From UBA3102 sp964413055 (lineage in GTDB: Bacteria; Bacillota; Desulfotomaculia; Desulfotomaculales; Pelotomaculaceae), in the NCBI GenBank assembly GCA_964413055.1, contig CAYPRB010000006.1, positions 85,522 to 149,521 of the forward strand: DNA of 64,000 bases, read 5' to 3'. Position 1 is the first letter of the stretch; every line of letters begins with the position of its first letter. The notes under the pieces are model-generated. The model saw nothing but the letters and a program-made list of their open reading frames with translations. It searched no databases and was not told the DNA's origin. Of the stretch, positions 42,796 through 51,785 are shown piece after piece. The position numbers and the translations under genes were made by a program.

Positions 42796-42819
42796 TTGAC
42801 AAAAGGATTATTTTGTCAA
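42796..42819. promoter_or_regulatory. Perfect inverted repeat between pilT and pilC
   Basis: TTGACAAAA, six-base spacer GGATTA, TTTTGTCAA. The 9-bp arms sit in an 80-bp A/T-rich gap. It could be an operator, an mRNA hairpin setting stoichiometry, or a promoter -35 region (it contains TTGACA). Confidence 0.5.
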
Positions 42820-42847
42820 ATAAAGAATAAATATTACGGTGATTTTT

Positions 42848-44062
42848 ATGAAGTTTAGCTATAAAGCCCGTAGTGCTTCCGGGAGGCTGTTTACGGGCAA
42901 GGTGGAGGCGGAAAACCGGTATAAGGCGGCGGCGCTACTTAGAGAACGCCGGTTATTCGTGGTAGAGTTAAAAGAGTCTGCTTCCGGGGCGGCGGTTTCT
43001 TTTGATTTGAATAGATATTTTCAGCAGAAGGTTACTACCAGGGAACTGGCTGTGATGTGCCGCCAGCTTGCCACCATGGTAAAGTCGGGGGTTCCCATAC
43101 TGCAAAGTCTCAATATATTGTACCAGCAGTGCGATAATAAAACCCTCAAGGAAACCCTGCAAAAAGTTACCGGGCTTCTGGAAGGCGGAAAGTCCCTGAC
43201 GGAAGCATTGAAGGCGCATCCCAAGGTTTTTCCCCAGATCTTTATCAGTATGATTGAAGCCGGGGAAGTGAGCGGCGCCCTGGACCAGGTGCTGGAACGG
43301 CTGGCTGTCAATTTCGAGAAGGAGCACGACTTGAAGGAAAAAGTCAAGTCGGCCATGACTTACCCGGCGGTGGTCGTAGTTGTCGCCGTGCTGGCGGTAA
43401 TTGCACTGATGGTGCTGGTGGTGCCGACCTTTGTTAATATGCTTCAAGACATGAATGCGCCCATTCCTTTTACAACGCAGTCGATTATCTTAACCAGCGG
43501 GTTTCTTAAGAATTACTGGTATCTTTGCCTGCTAATGATGGTGGGGGTAATTGCCGGTTACAAGCAGGCCGTGAAGACCGGGCAGGGTAAAAAAGTCAGG
43601 GACAGCCTGGTTTTAAAACTGCCGATATTCGGACCCGTGCTCCAAAAGATCATCATTTCCCGTTTCTGCCGGTCTCTGAGCACGCTTTTGAAGAGCGGGG
43701 TTCCGGTCTTGCAGTCGCTTGAAGTGGTGAAGAACATTGCCGGTAATTACGCGGTGATCAAAAGCATTGAAGATGCTGAAAACAGTATCAAAAAAGGGCA
43801 AAGCATTTCGCTGCCGCTGCAGAAAAGCGGGGTGTTTCCGCCCATGGTGACCAGGATGATTTCGATCGGCGAGGAAACGGGTTCAATCGACGCCCTGTTG
43901 GAAAAGATCGCCGATTTTTACGAGCGCGAAGTGGAGGATGTGGTTTCCCGCCTGTCCTCCATGCTGGAACCGGTATTGATTGTCGGTATGGGTGGTGTCG
44001 TGGGGTTTATCATACTTTCCATCATGTTACCTATGTTCAGCGTGATCAATAGCGTGGAATAA
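42848..44062 (+). CDS. pilC: Type IV pilus inner-membrane platform protein PilC (GspF family)
   Basis: A 404-residue polytopic membrane protein with two repeated GspF domains (about 70-190 and 270-395). Each has the ISMIEAGEVSGALDQVLERLA or MISIGEETGSIDALLEKIA motif and adjoining hydrophobic helices. It couples the PilB/PilT motors to pilin subunits. The N-terminal region begins MKFSYKARSASGRLFTGKVEA. ATG at 42848 is preferred; GTG at 42839 lies in the GGTGA site. Confidence 0.94.
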   Translation: MKFSYKARSASGRLFTGKVEAENRYKAAALLRERRLFVVELKESASGAAVSFDLNRYFQQKVTTRELAVMCRQLATMVKSGVPILQSLNILYQQCDNKTLKETLQKVTGLLEGGKSLTEALKAHPKVFPQIFISMIEAGEVSGALDQVLERLAVNFEKEHDLKEKVKSAMTYPAVVVVVAVLAVIALMVLVVPTFVNMLQDMNAPIPFTTQSIILTSGFLKNYWYLCLLMMVGVIAGYKQAVKTGQGKKVRDSLVLKLPIFGPVLQKIIISRFCRSLSTLLKSGVPVLQSLEVVKNIAGNYAVIKSIEDAENSIKKGQSISLPLQKSGVFPPMVTRMISIGEETGSIDALLEKIADFYEREVEDVVSRLSSMLEPVLIVGMGGVVGFIILSIMLPMFSVINSVE

Positions 44063-44118
44063 TTCTTGGCCAGTAAACCGGCCGGGGTTACATGCAAAAA
44101 ACAAAAGGAGGTGAAGAC

Positions 44119-44646
44119 ATGAAACTGATGCGAAACGAACGCGGCTTCACCCTCATTGAGTTGATGGTGGTGGTAATCATCATCGGTATTTTGGCTGCCA
44201 TTACCATTCCGACCATGGGCAAGCAGATCGATAAGACCAAGGTTATGAGGGCTGTTGCCGAGTTGAAAAGTATGAAAACCCAAATTGATATATATTATGC
44301 AGAGAATGGCACTGTACCTGAGGCATCTAACAATGCTGATAGTTCATCTGCAATATCTCGTGTTTTAAGAGATGCCGGGTTTGACTGGAAAGACACTAAT
44401 GATGCTGCCAATACGGGGTTGGAAGACCCGTGGGGTAATGCGTATATTTATTCTGTAGACGATACTACTGATTTAACGGCTTATAAAGTTTCTTCTGGCG
44501 GACCGAATGGTGGTATTGCTGCTGCAGATATTGATAAGAATGATGATATTGTTATAACGCTTACAGAAAATCCAACAGAAGAATGTGGTTTTGATACAAC
44601 TCTTGACAGTACAGCTCTTAGTGAGGCTAATGTTAGTTCAAAGTAA
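44119..44646 (+). CDS. pilA: Major type IV pilin
   Basis: A 175-residue prepilin. A short positively charged leader ends at G before FTLIELMVVVIIIGILAAITIP, with Glu at mature position 5, the classic N-terminal helix for assembly and peptidase recognition. The globular domain (about 60-175) contains two cysteine-poor segments and an acidic, Asn/Ser-rich C-terminus. ATG at 44119 follows AAAGGAGGTGA at an ideal distance; the ATG at 44092 is upstream of that site. The N-terminal third has host-like base use, but from about 44280 the coding turns A/T-rich, as if the variable domain had been replaced by recombination. Confidence 0.9.
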   Translation: MKLMRNERGFTLIELMVVVIIIGILAAITIPTMGKQIDKTKVMRAVAELKSMKTQIDIYYAENGTVPEASNNADSSSAISRVLRDAGFDWKDTNDAANTGLEDPWGNAYIYSVDDTTDLTAYKVSSGGPNGGIAAADIDKNDDIVITLTENPTEECGFDTTLDSTALSEANVSSK

Positions 44647-44746
44647 AATTCTATTCTTCACTTAGTTCGGCAGGGCGGGTTATTTAAAAGACAACCTGCC
44701 TTGCCATACATTACAAAGTCCACACCATTGGTGGGTTTATAAACAA

Positions 44747-45220
44747 ATGTTGTTAAAAAAATTAAACAGTTACGGTTTTACTTTAATTGAAGTAGCCGTG
44801 GTGGTTGTCGTTATTAGCCTGGTGGTGGCGGTTACCCTGCCCGATTTTAATAAGACCATCGGGCTTTACAACCTGGAAAGCTCGGCCAGGGAACTGGCTT
44901 CAGATATGCGTTCGTTGCAGCAATCCGCGATTAAAAATGAAAGCGCGGGGTTTAAGATCGTCTTTGATGTTGAGGAAGAAAGTTATTCCCTGTTCAATAC
45001 CGATGAGGGGTTGACTGCATACCTGACCAAAAACCTGCCCGCCAACGTTGACCTGTATAATACCAATTTTGACGGCCATGCTTTGATTTGTGCCGCTAAC
45101 GGTCGTCCCGCCGGCGGGTTCGGCGGTACGATTACCCTGCGGGATTTGAGGACCGGAGCGTTAAGGTACGTGATTATTAATACTTTAGGCCGGGTACGGG
45201 TGGATGACACTCCGCCGTAA
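44747..45220 (+). CDS. Minor pilin / pseudopilin (GspH-FimT-like)
   Basis: A 157-residue prepilin-like protein with a class III leader at SYGFTLIEVAVVVVVISLVVAVTLP. The soluble part has the ELASDMRSLQQSAIKNESAGFKI pattern of GspH/FimT minor pilins and a beta-rich end. Minor pilins initiate pilus assembly or bind cargo. ATG at 44747 lacks an obvious Shine-Dalgarno. It is followed closely by two further minor pilin genes. Confidence 0.82.
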   Translation: MLLKKLNSYGFTLIEVAVVVVVISLVVAVTLPDFNKTIGLYNLESSARELASDMRSLQQSAIKNESAGFKIVFDVEEESYSLFNTDEGLTAYLTKNLPANVDLYNTNFDGHALICAANGRPAGGFGGTITLRDLRTGALRYVIINTLGRVRVDDTPP

Positions 45221-45248
45221 TAATTTATATCTTCCGGGGGGTGGTGGC

Positions 45249-45641
45249 TTGAAATTACCGGTTTTAAGTAATCAGCGCGGCATGACCCTGCTGGAAGTAT
45301 TGGTGGCTTTTATTATTTTGACCATGGCGCTGGTGACGATGATGAACGCCTTTGTCCTGGGAAGCCGCCAGAATACCGGCACTAACTGCTACAACACCGC
45401 TCTGTCCCTGGCCCAGAGTAAGATGGAAGAGATCAAACACCGTAATTTTAACAGCGTTACAGATGTCACCGCTACTGATTTTTCCTCTGAAACTGATTAT
45501 TCCGGTTTTACCGGTTATTCTTATACGGTAACCGTGGATGACGGTGGCCTTAACTTGAAGACGGTTACGGTGGCGGTCACTTACAGTGAGGGAGGAGTAT
45601 CAAAAGAGGTCTCCGTTACCACGGATGTGGTGAAAAGGTGA
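45249..45641 (+). CDS. Minor pilin (PilV-like)
   Basis: About 130 residues. The prepilin leader ends at NQRGMTLLEVLVAFIILTMALVTMM, where G-M replaces the usual G-F at the cleavage site. The type is PilV/GspI, with ALSLAQSKMEEIKHRNF after the helix. TTG at 45249 follows a GGGGGGTGG site; an ATG at 45204 would overlap the previous gene and has no site. Its end overlaps the next gene's potential start, showing an operon. Confidence 0.82.
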   Translation: MKLPVLSNQRGMTLLEVLVAFIILTMALVTMMNAFVLGSRQNTGTNCYNTALSLAQSKMEEIKHRNFNSVTDVTATDFSSETDYSGFTGYSYTVTVDDGGLNLKTVTVAVTYSEGGVSKEVSVTTDVVKR

Positions 45642-45646
45642 AGGTT

Positions 45647-46159
45647 GTGCGCGTGCAAGAGGAGCAAAGAGGTTTTACGCTGGTTGAACTACTGATTTCG
45701 GTTTTTTTATTAAGCATTCTTTTCCTGGCCGTATGGGGAATTTTCGTGCAGGGTTTCGTCCTGTGGAAGCAGGGTGAAAACAAAGTCGACATGTACGACA
45801 GCCTGCGTATCGCGCTTGACCGGTTGGGCCGGGAACTGCGTTATGCCCAAAGTATTAATGCTTCCAGCGACGGTTCTAATCTTTATTTCGAAAATGCCGG
45901 GGGAGCTACAGTAAGGTATTATTGTTCCGCTTATGCCTTGTACCGGCAGGAGTCGGGTGCCGTTGCCCAGCCGCTGGCAAGTGACATGCAAAGTGTGGGT
46001 TTCACCTATTTTAATTCTTCGGGAACGGAAGTGACCGACCTGGCAGCGGAGGCGGCAGCGGTGACACAGGTAAAAATTATGCTCACCGCCAAAAAACAGG
46101 GCAGCCGGGTAGATGCGGTTCCGTTGACGCAGAAGGTAAGTTTGAGGTCCCGGTTATGA
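45647..46159 (+). CDS. Minor pilin (PilW/GspJ-like)
   Basis: About 170 residues with leader EEQRGFTLVELLISVFLLSILFLAVWGIF. DSLRIALDRLGRELRYAQSI follows, typical of PilW/GspJ. The C-terminal part is a small beta domain. GTG at 45647 lies behind AAAAGGTG; a GTG nine bases upstream overlaps the preceding stop. Stop and next start overlap by four bases (46156-46159), so translational coupling to the PilX-like gene is likely. Confidence 0.82.
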   Translation: MRVQEEQRGFTLVELLISVFLLSILFLAVWGIFVQGFVLWKQGENKVDMYDSLRIALDRLGRELRYAQSINASSDGSNLYFENAGGATVRYYCSAYALYRQESGAVAQPLASDMQSVGFTYFNSSGTEVTDLAAEAAAVTQVKIMLTAKKQGSRVDAVPLTQKVSLRSRL

Positions 46160-47463
46160 AACATTTAAAAAATCAATCCGGACAGGCTCTCGTCCTGGTG
46201 ATGATGGTGCTGACCGTGATGCTGCTGATGGGTTCGTCCCTGCTCACCCAGGGCGGTAAGAGCCGCGCAGCCTCCTATGGAGAGGGGGAAATGGTGCGGG
46301 CTGGTTACATTGCCGAGGCGGGAGCCGAAAGGGCCCTGGCGGAAATAAAAAACGGCCCCGCCCGGTTTAAGGGTTTAACTTTGGATGAAAATGTAGAGTT
46401 GATATCAAACCTGGTTTACGGGAGCGGGAAAATCAACAGTGTCATGGTGAAAAGAATATCGGGTACGGGGAACCCTACTGCATTTTATATCAAAGCGGAG
46501 GGCACATGCGGGGACGCTCAACGTACGATCAGGGTGCAGGGGGAGATGTACGACCCGGTAGATTTCTCCAGAGGGGTTTGGGTCGGGACCCCGTCGTCTT
46601 TTTCCAATAACAGCATTATTATCTCCGACGTAACCGCGCAAGGGGCATTGACTTTTATCAATAACAGCGCTGCTAACGGTGTAATTACGGCTGCCGGCGA
46701 CGTGACCCTGAATAATAATATGACCGCGACAAGGATTATCACCGGGGGAAATCTTACCGTGAAGAATAACGTGGTGGTAACTATGGACGTCAGTGCGGCG
46801 GGAAACGTAAAACTTGAAGAAAATGCCCAAATTGCAGGAGAGGTTAATGCCGGAGGGGATATCGAAATGTCCAACAACTCAGTAATAACCGGAAACGTTT
46901 ATTATAACGGCAGCATCATCAATTCGGGTGCCACTATCGAGAAGGAACAACACCCGGGCGCGGCGGAAACGGTTGACGTTTTCATACCTGCATTTCCCGT
47001 CCTGGATGAGGACTGGTACGCGGAAAACGCGGACCAAATCCTGGCGGGCGATTTGTCCGGCACCTTCAGTCTGGACGGTATTTGGTACCATACCGGTGAT
47101 ATAAGTATTTCCGGTGCCTATTCCGGTAACGGGACGGTTGTCGCCGGGGGTAAAGTAACTATTGACGGAGATTTAGACCGGGCGGATGCAGAATCGAGTT
47201 TAGCAGTGCTTTCCTTTGGCAACAACGGGGGTGTGGGGATAGAAGTAGGCAAAGATACATCGGCCCATGCCCTGCTTTACACCGGGAACCAAATAGTCAT
47301 CGATAATAATGCGCACGTTTACGGAAGTTTGGTATGCAACGAACTGGATTTAAACAAAAACACCCGGGTAACTTATGACGGCACGCTTCAGGACGGCCAC
47401 CCGGATTGGGTTACCACGGTGGTAAAGGTTACCTCCTGGAAGGAAAAATATTCGGTTTTTTAA
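46156..47463 (+). CDS. PilX-like protein with polymer-forming beta-helix domain
   Basis: A 435-residue protein. The N-terminal PilX-type segment is NQSGQALVLVMMVLTVMLLMGSSLL, with G before Q in place of the standard F. From about residue 145 the sequence becomes a run of short Asn/Gly/Val repeats such as NNSIIISDVTAQGALTFINN and AAGNVKLEENAQIAG. This is typical of a right-handed beta helix of the bactofilin/polymer-forming kind. It could form the tip or a cell-surface fibre attached to the minor-pilin complex. It starts four bases inside the upstream minor pilin gene. The combination is reported in some Firmicutes pilus clusters, but the role is undefined. Confidence 0.75.
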   Translation: MKHLKNQSGQALVLVMMVLTVMLLMGSSLLTQGGKSRAASYGEGEMVRAGYIAEAGAERALAEIKNGPARFKGLTLDENVELISNLVYGSGKINSVMVKRISGTGNPTAFYIKAEGTCGDAQRTIRVQGEMYDPVDFSRGVWVGTPSSFSNNSIIISDVTAQGALTFINNSAANGVITAAGDVTLNNNMTATRIITGGNLTVKNNVVVTMDVSAAGNVKLEENAQIAGEVNAGGDIEMSNNSVITGNVYYNGSIINSGATIEKEQHPGAAETVDVFIPAFPVLDEDWYAENADQILAGDLSGTFSLDGIWYHTGDISISGAYSGNGTVVAGGKVTIDGDLDRADAESSLAVLSFGNNGGVGIEVGKDTSAHALLYTGNQIVIDNNAHVYGSLVCNELDLNKNTRVTYDGTLQDGHPDWVTTVVKVTSWKEKYSVF

Positions 47464-47497
47464 ACTTTTAGCGGTGAACCGGAGGAGCAGTGCATTC

Positions 47498-48643
47498 ATG
47501 GTGTTTAAAAAAATTAAATTTAATCCGTTAACCGGCGGAAAAGGATTATTTTCTACCGACTTCCTGAACCGGCTGGCACCGAAAAAAACCCGCTTTGCAG
47601 CGGTAGACATAGGTTCCAGGGAAATCAAGGTGTTGGAAATAAGTACCGCGGACGGCAGTCCCGGGGTTACCGCCTTCGGAAGGTTGGAAACGCCGGTGGG
47701 GGCGTTGGGGGATACCCTGGACGGGGAAGCCTTGACCAACGCTCTGAATGATGTGATGTTGGCCTCGGGTAGCGAAGTGAAGGAAGTCATTGCCACTATC
47801 AGCGGAGACAGGGTGATTACCAGGCACGTGAAAGTGCCGGTAATGCCCGAAAGGGAACTGGAAGCCGCCGTTAGGTTCGAAGCGGAAAAGTTTATCCCCC
47901 TGCCGTTGGATGAATTGATCATCAGATATCTTAATTTAGGAAAAATTGACTCCGGTGATGAAAAAAAATTAAATTTACTGTTAGCTGCCGTACCGCATGA
48001 GTTTGTTTGCGATTATTACAGTATTTTTGCCGGGGCCGGACTGGTCCTGGCGGCTATAGATCTACAGCCGGTGTGCCTCTGGCGGGTTTTCAGCGGTCTG
48101 GAAGCTTCCGCGGCCGGGGAGGGTGCCGCCGGGATCTTGGATATCGGAGCTTCTACCACCCAGTTCCTGGTGGTGCACAGCGGGGACTTGCAGTTTGCCC
48201 GGACCCTGCCCGCAGGCGGAGATTTGCTCACCCGTTCCCTGGCGGAAAACTACGGACTGGAATTTGCACAGGCACAAAAGATGAAAGAGGAAGAAGGCGA
48301 GCTTCTCGGCTCCAAAGAAGCGGTGGATGATGCCGCCCCGGGAGCCATGCAGATGGATTTCTCTTTGCGGGACGGGCTTTCCGAATTGATCCGGGAAATC
48401 CGCCGCTCGCTGGAATTTTACGCGGTACAGGAAAACGCCCCGGCGATCGAAAGGTTTATCATCAGCGGCGGCACGAGTAAATTAAAAGGTTTTAGGGAAT
48501 TTTTTGCGGAAGCTATGGAGGTGCCCGTGGATTTCGGGAATCCGGGTATCACCGGCCTGCCCGGAAATGAGCAGGAAGAGTTTCCTTTTGACCAGGCGTT
48601 TGCCGTGGTTTTAGGCACGGCACTCAGGGAGGTGGTCGATTGA
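47498..48643 (+). CDS. pilM: Type IV pilus assembly protein PilM
   Basis: A 381-residue actin-like cytoplasmic ATP-binding protein. It has the FtsA-like phosphate 1 motif AAVDIGSREIKVLEIS, phosphate 2 GILDIGASTTQFLVVHSGD and the adenosine motif IISGGTSKLKGF. PilM binds the PilN N-terminus and links motors to the pilus base. ATG at 47498 follows GGAGGAG at ten bases; a GTG at 47474 is in frame but overlaps nothing useful. It overlaps pilN by four bases. Confidence 0.92.
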   Translation: MVFKKIKFNPLTGGKGLFSTDFLNRLAPKKTRFAAVDIGSREIKVLEISTADGSPGVTAFGRLETPVGALGDTLDGEALTNALNDVMLASGSEVKEVIATISGDRVITRHVKVPVMPERELEAAVRFEAEKFIPLPLDELIIRYLNLGKIDSGDEKKLNLLLAAVPHEFVCDYYSIFAGAGLVLAAIDLQPVCLWRVFSGLEASAAGEGAAGILDIGASTTQFLVVHSGDLQFARTLPAGGDLLTRSLAENYGLEFAQAQKMKEEEGELLGSKEAVDDAAPGAMQMDFSLRDGLSELIREIRRSLEFYAVQENAPAIERFIISGGTSKLKGFREFFAEAMEVPVDFGNPGITGLPGNEQEEFPFDQAFAVVLGTALREVVD

Positions 48644-49299
48644 GGTACCGGGTAAATCTTCTCCCTAACAAGCTGCAGCGGAATATAAGTATTGATGTCG
48701 GCAAACTGGTGAAAAGAGTGGTGGTCACCCTGGCGTTAGTATCCCTCGCTACCGGGTACGGAATATTTCTGTTTAATTTCCATGCCACCAAGAAAGAATT
48801 GGCTGCTGCTGAAAAAAAGTTTGCACGAGTGCAGGTGGTAGTCAAGGAAGTCGAGGCAATTAAAAAAAAGCGGCTGGAAAACGAAAAGACGATTGGCGAA
48901 TTTAGAGAACTGCTCAAAAAAAGACAGACCTGGGCCGGTGTCCTGAAAGAAATAAATTATCACTTGCCTGAAGATGTATGGCTGGAAAGCATAGACTTAT
49001 CTTATACCGAACAGCAGGCAGGGCCGGAGCAGCCTGCTCGGGAAGATAAAGACGCATCCGGCGGCCCGGAGGCTGGTAAGGGGCCGGAAAATGAGGAGCA
49101 TCCGGTGGTGCCGGTTCCCAATACCCTGGCGATTGCCGGGTACTCATGTTCGGTGCCTGCGGTTGGTATTTTGGTCAACAACCTGAACCAAATGCCCTGC
49201 TTTAGCAGGGCGGAACTGGTGACATTGTGTGAAGATGAAAAATATCCGGTGGTTACTGAGTTTACGGTGTCCACAGCTATCAAGGAGGGTGGCCGGTAA
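48640..49299 (+). CDS. pilN: Type IV pilus alignment protein PilN
   Basis: A 219-residue bitopic membrane protein. The short cytoplasmic N-terminus RYRVNLLPNKLQ matches the PilM-binding INLLP motif. One transmembrane helix (about residues 25-45) is followed by a coiled coil (about 46-95) and a periplasm-side ferredoxin-like domain. A charged linker rich in Pro, Glu and Gly (about 127-155) interrupts the domain, longer than I would expect. TTG at 48640 lies behind GGGAGG. Confidence 0.87.
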   Translation: MRYRVNLLPNKLQRNISIDVGKLVKRVVVTLALVSLATGYGIFLFNFHATKKELAAAEKKFARVQVVVKEVEAIKKKRLENEKTIGEFRELLKKRQTWAGVLKEINYHLPEDVWLESIDLSYTEQQAGPEQPAREDKDASGGPEAGKGPENEEHPVVPVPNTLAIAGYSCSVPAVGILVNNLNQMPCFSRAELVTLCEDEKYPVVTEFTVSTAIKEGGR

Positions 49300-50066
49300 T
49301 GTGGCAGGGGTTTCAAACACGCGAGAAAATTTTACTGGCCGCCCTGGGAGTTGTCGTGTTAACATTTGTCATAGTCAAATTTTTATTAATACCCCAGATA
49401 TCGGCGCATGGTGAAAATAAGGCCGCTTTGGTGGCAATGCAATCAAAACTGCAGACTGCCGAAGCAGTGGCCGGATCACAAAAGCAAGAAACCGCGCTGG
49501 CATCAAAGACGGAGGAAGTGCTTGACCGGCTAAAACCGGTGTTTGATAAAATAATGGATGACGGTCTGGCCCTGGTCCAAATCGGGTTGCAAGCTGAAGA
49601 GACCGGTGTTGAAATCGTTTTATTTAAACCTTCAACAATTATTGACCGGGAAGTATATCTCATGTTGCCTTGCGAATTTCAAGTCCGGGGTGCATATCCC
49701 GCGGTGATTGATTTCATTGCCGCCATGGAAACATTGCCCGAACTGTCTGAACTCAGGAAATTAAAGGTCGAGCCGTTTGTAGAAAAGCGGAAGGAAGCAC
49801 CGGGGGATGCCGGTAACCGTGAAGCCGTTTCGTATGAAGATAATTACGCCGAAGTGGTGCCGGTCCAGGACGGCAGGGTCGAGGCGACTTTTAAACTGGT
49901 CACGTTTACCGATCCGGCGCCGGGAACCAGGCTGCAGCTTGAACAGGTGCTTAAATGGGCGGGCGGACGTTATAATTCCTTCGAGACGCCGCCGGGTATG
50001 ATGCACCTGCCGCCTCCGGACGCGGAAGGTATTGCCCGGACGGTTAATAAAAGTGTATATAATTAA
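49299..50066 (+). CDS. pilO: Type IV pilus alignment protein PilO
   Basis: A 255-residue bitopic protein with one N-terminal transmembrane helix (about 15-35), a coiled coil (about 40-85) and a PilO-type domain containing FQVRGAYPAVIDFIAAMETLP. It pairs with PilN to form the alignment subcomplex. The ATG overlaps the pilN stop by one base. No PilP or PilQ follows, as expected for an organism with no outer-membrane secretin. Confidence 0.87.
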   Translation: MWQGFQTREKILLAALGVVVLTFVIVKFLLIPQISAHGENKAALVAMQSKLQTAEAVAGSQKQETALASKTEEVLDRLKPVFDKIMDDGLALVQIGLQAEETGVEIVLFKPSTIIDREVYLMLPCEFQVRGAYPAVIDFIAAMETLPELSELRKLKVEPFVEKRKEAPGDAGNREAVSYEDNYAEVVPVQDGRVEATFKLVTFTDPAPGTRLQLEQVLKWAGGRYNSFETPPGMMHLPPPDAEGIARTVNKSVYN

Positions 50067-50212
50067 AGATTTTTACTGTTACTGGTACTCGCTATCATGC
50101 GCGATATAAATCTTGATTTTATAAAAGTTGGTAAACCGGACAAACTAATGGATTGAAACCGTAAAATATTAAAATAAAAAATAAATGTTTTCGACGGGGG
50201 GTAATTCCTTTG

Positions 50213-51628
50213 ATGGACAAACAAGTTTTAAAAGAAGCATTGGATGCCGCACTTGCTAACGGGGGCGATTTTGCCGATATTTTTATTGAGAATAAACAAA
50301 CCACCGGAATCAGATGTGAAGCCGGTAAAATTGAGCGGGTACAATCAGGCCTGGATATCGGCGCTGGCATACGTGTCCTTTCCGGGGATTCCACTGCCTA
50401 CGCCTATACCAACGACCTTTCCCGCAAGGGGTTGGTCAGTGCCGCCGGGATGGTTAGCCGTGCGGTTAAAGGAAGCAAAAAAGAAGTCAATCTGGACTTG
50501 CGGACAGTAAAATCACCGGTGAAATTTTCATTTCAAGAGCGGCCGGAGGACGTTCCCGCCGTCAGTAAGGTTAAGGCGGTGGAAGCTGCCGACCAGGCGG
50601 CGCGTGCGGTTGATAACGAACAGATCAAACAGGTAATTGCCGGATACGGAGATGTGGTGCAAAAAGTGGTTATTGCCAACAGCGCGGGGGAACATGTGAC
50701 AGACGAGCGTATCCGTACGCGGCTCATAGTACAGGCCGTGGCGGCTTCAGGTCCGGTGATTCAAACCGGGATTGAAGTGGTAGGCAGCCTATGCGGTTTT
50801 GAGCTGTTTGAGGATTACCGGCCGGAACAGGTTGGCGCCGGCGCCGCGCGAAGGGCGGTGGAAATGCTCCAGGCCAAACCGGCTCCCGCCGGCAGGATGC
50901 CTGTGGTTATGGCCGCTGAAGCGGGGGGGACCATGATTCATGAGGCTTGCGGCCACGGGCTGGAGGCCGACCTGGTTCAAAAAGAGATCTCGGTTTACGC
51001 GGGTAAAAAAGGACAAAAGGTTGCTTCCCCGGAAATTACCGTGGTCGACGACGCCACCATAGACAATCGTTACGGGTCGTACCGGTTTGACGATGAAGGC
51101 GTACCTGCTGCCCGCGTAAACTTAATTGAAGATGGCGTATTAAGCGATTATCTGTATGACCGCTTGACCGCAACCAATGACGGCAGAAAGTCCAACGGTC
51201 ACGGCCGCAGGGAGTCTTACCAGCATAAGCCGATACCCAGGATGGGAAACACTTATATTGCACCGGGCAAGACCGACCCGCAGAAGATTATCCGGGAGAC
51301 CAAGAACGGGTTACTGGTAAAGAAAATGGGCGGCGGCCAGGTAAATACAACCACGGGTGATTTCGTTTTTGATGTTGCCGAAGGCTATTTGATTGAAGAC
51401 GGTGAAATCGGTCCGATGGTGCGGGGCGCCACTCTGACCGGGAACGGTCCCGAAGTGCTTAAAATTGTCGAAATGGTGGGGAGTGACCTGGGGTTCACCA
51501 TTGGTACCTGCGGCAAGGACGGTCAGGGGATGCCGGTGAGTGATGCTCAACCTACCATGGCGATAAAGGAGCTCGTTGTTGGCGGCACCGGTCACGGTGG
51601 CACCGGCGGCAAAATAAGGCGTATTTAA
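50213..51628 (+). CDS. tldD: Metalloprotease TldD
   Basis: A 471-residue TldD/PmbA family zinc protease with the motif HEACGHGLEADLVQ and the C-terminal GGGQVNTTTGDFVFDV stretch. In E. coli, TldD and TldE form a heterodimer that degrades unfolded peptides and matures some ribosomal peptides such as microcin B17. ATG at 50213 follows GGGGGG at 12 bases. The partner gene is 470 bp downstream, with a small YabG-like gene between them. Confidence 0.92.
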   Translation: MDKQVLKEALDAALANGGDFADIFIENKQTTGIRCEAGKIERVQSGLDIGAGIRVLSGDSTAYAYTNDLSRKGLVSAAGMVSRAVKGSKKEVNLDLRTVKSPVKFSFQERPEDVPAVSKVKAVEAADQAARAVDNEQIKQVIAGYGDVVQKVVIANSAGEHVTDERIRTRLIVQAVAASGPVIQTGIEVVGSLCGFELFEDYRPEQVGAGAARRAVEMLQAKPAPAGRMPVVMAAEAGGTMIHEACGHGLEADLVQKEISVYAGKKGQKVASPEITVVDDATIDNRYGSYRFDDEGVPAARVNLIEDGVLSDYLYDRLTATNDGRKSNGHGRRESYQHKPIPRMGNTYIAPGKTDPQKIIRETKNGLLVKKMGGGQVNTTTGDFVFDVAEGYLIEDGEIGPMVRGATLTGNGPEVLKIVEMVGSDLGFTIGTCGKDGQGMPVSDAQPTMAIKELVVGGTGHGGTGGKIRRI

Positions 51629-51640
51629 AAAGTTCATTTA

Positions 51641-51678
51641 CGCAAACCCTTTTGTTCGGTCTTGTTTGCTTTTTTTTG
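51641..51678 (+). terminator. Terminator after tldD
   Basis: GCAAAC (51642-51647) and GTTTGC (51664-51669) followed by eight T. Confidence 0.7.
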
Positions 51679-51785
51679 TCCGGAGGTTTTTATACACAAC
51701 TTTTTTTGTGGGGGCATATGTTAAATGTAGTGGTAAAAACACCAGTAGGAACTGATTCTTCGCCGTTTCACAGGGGGTATCAAGA

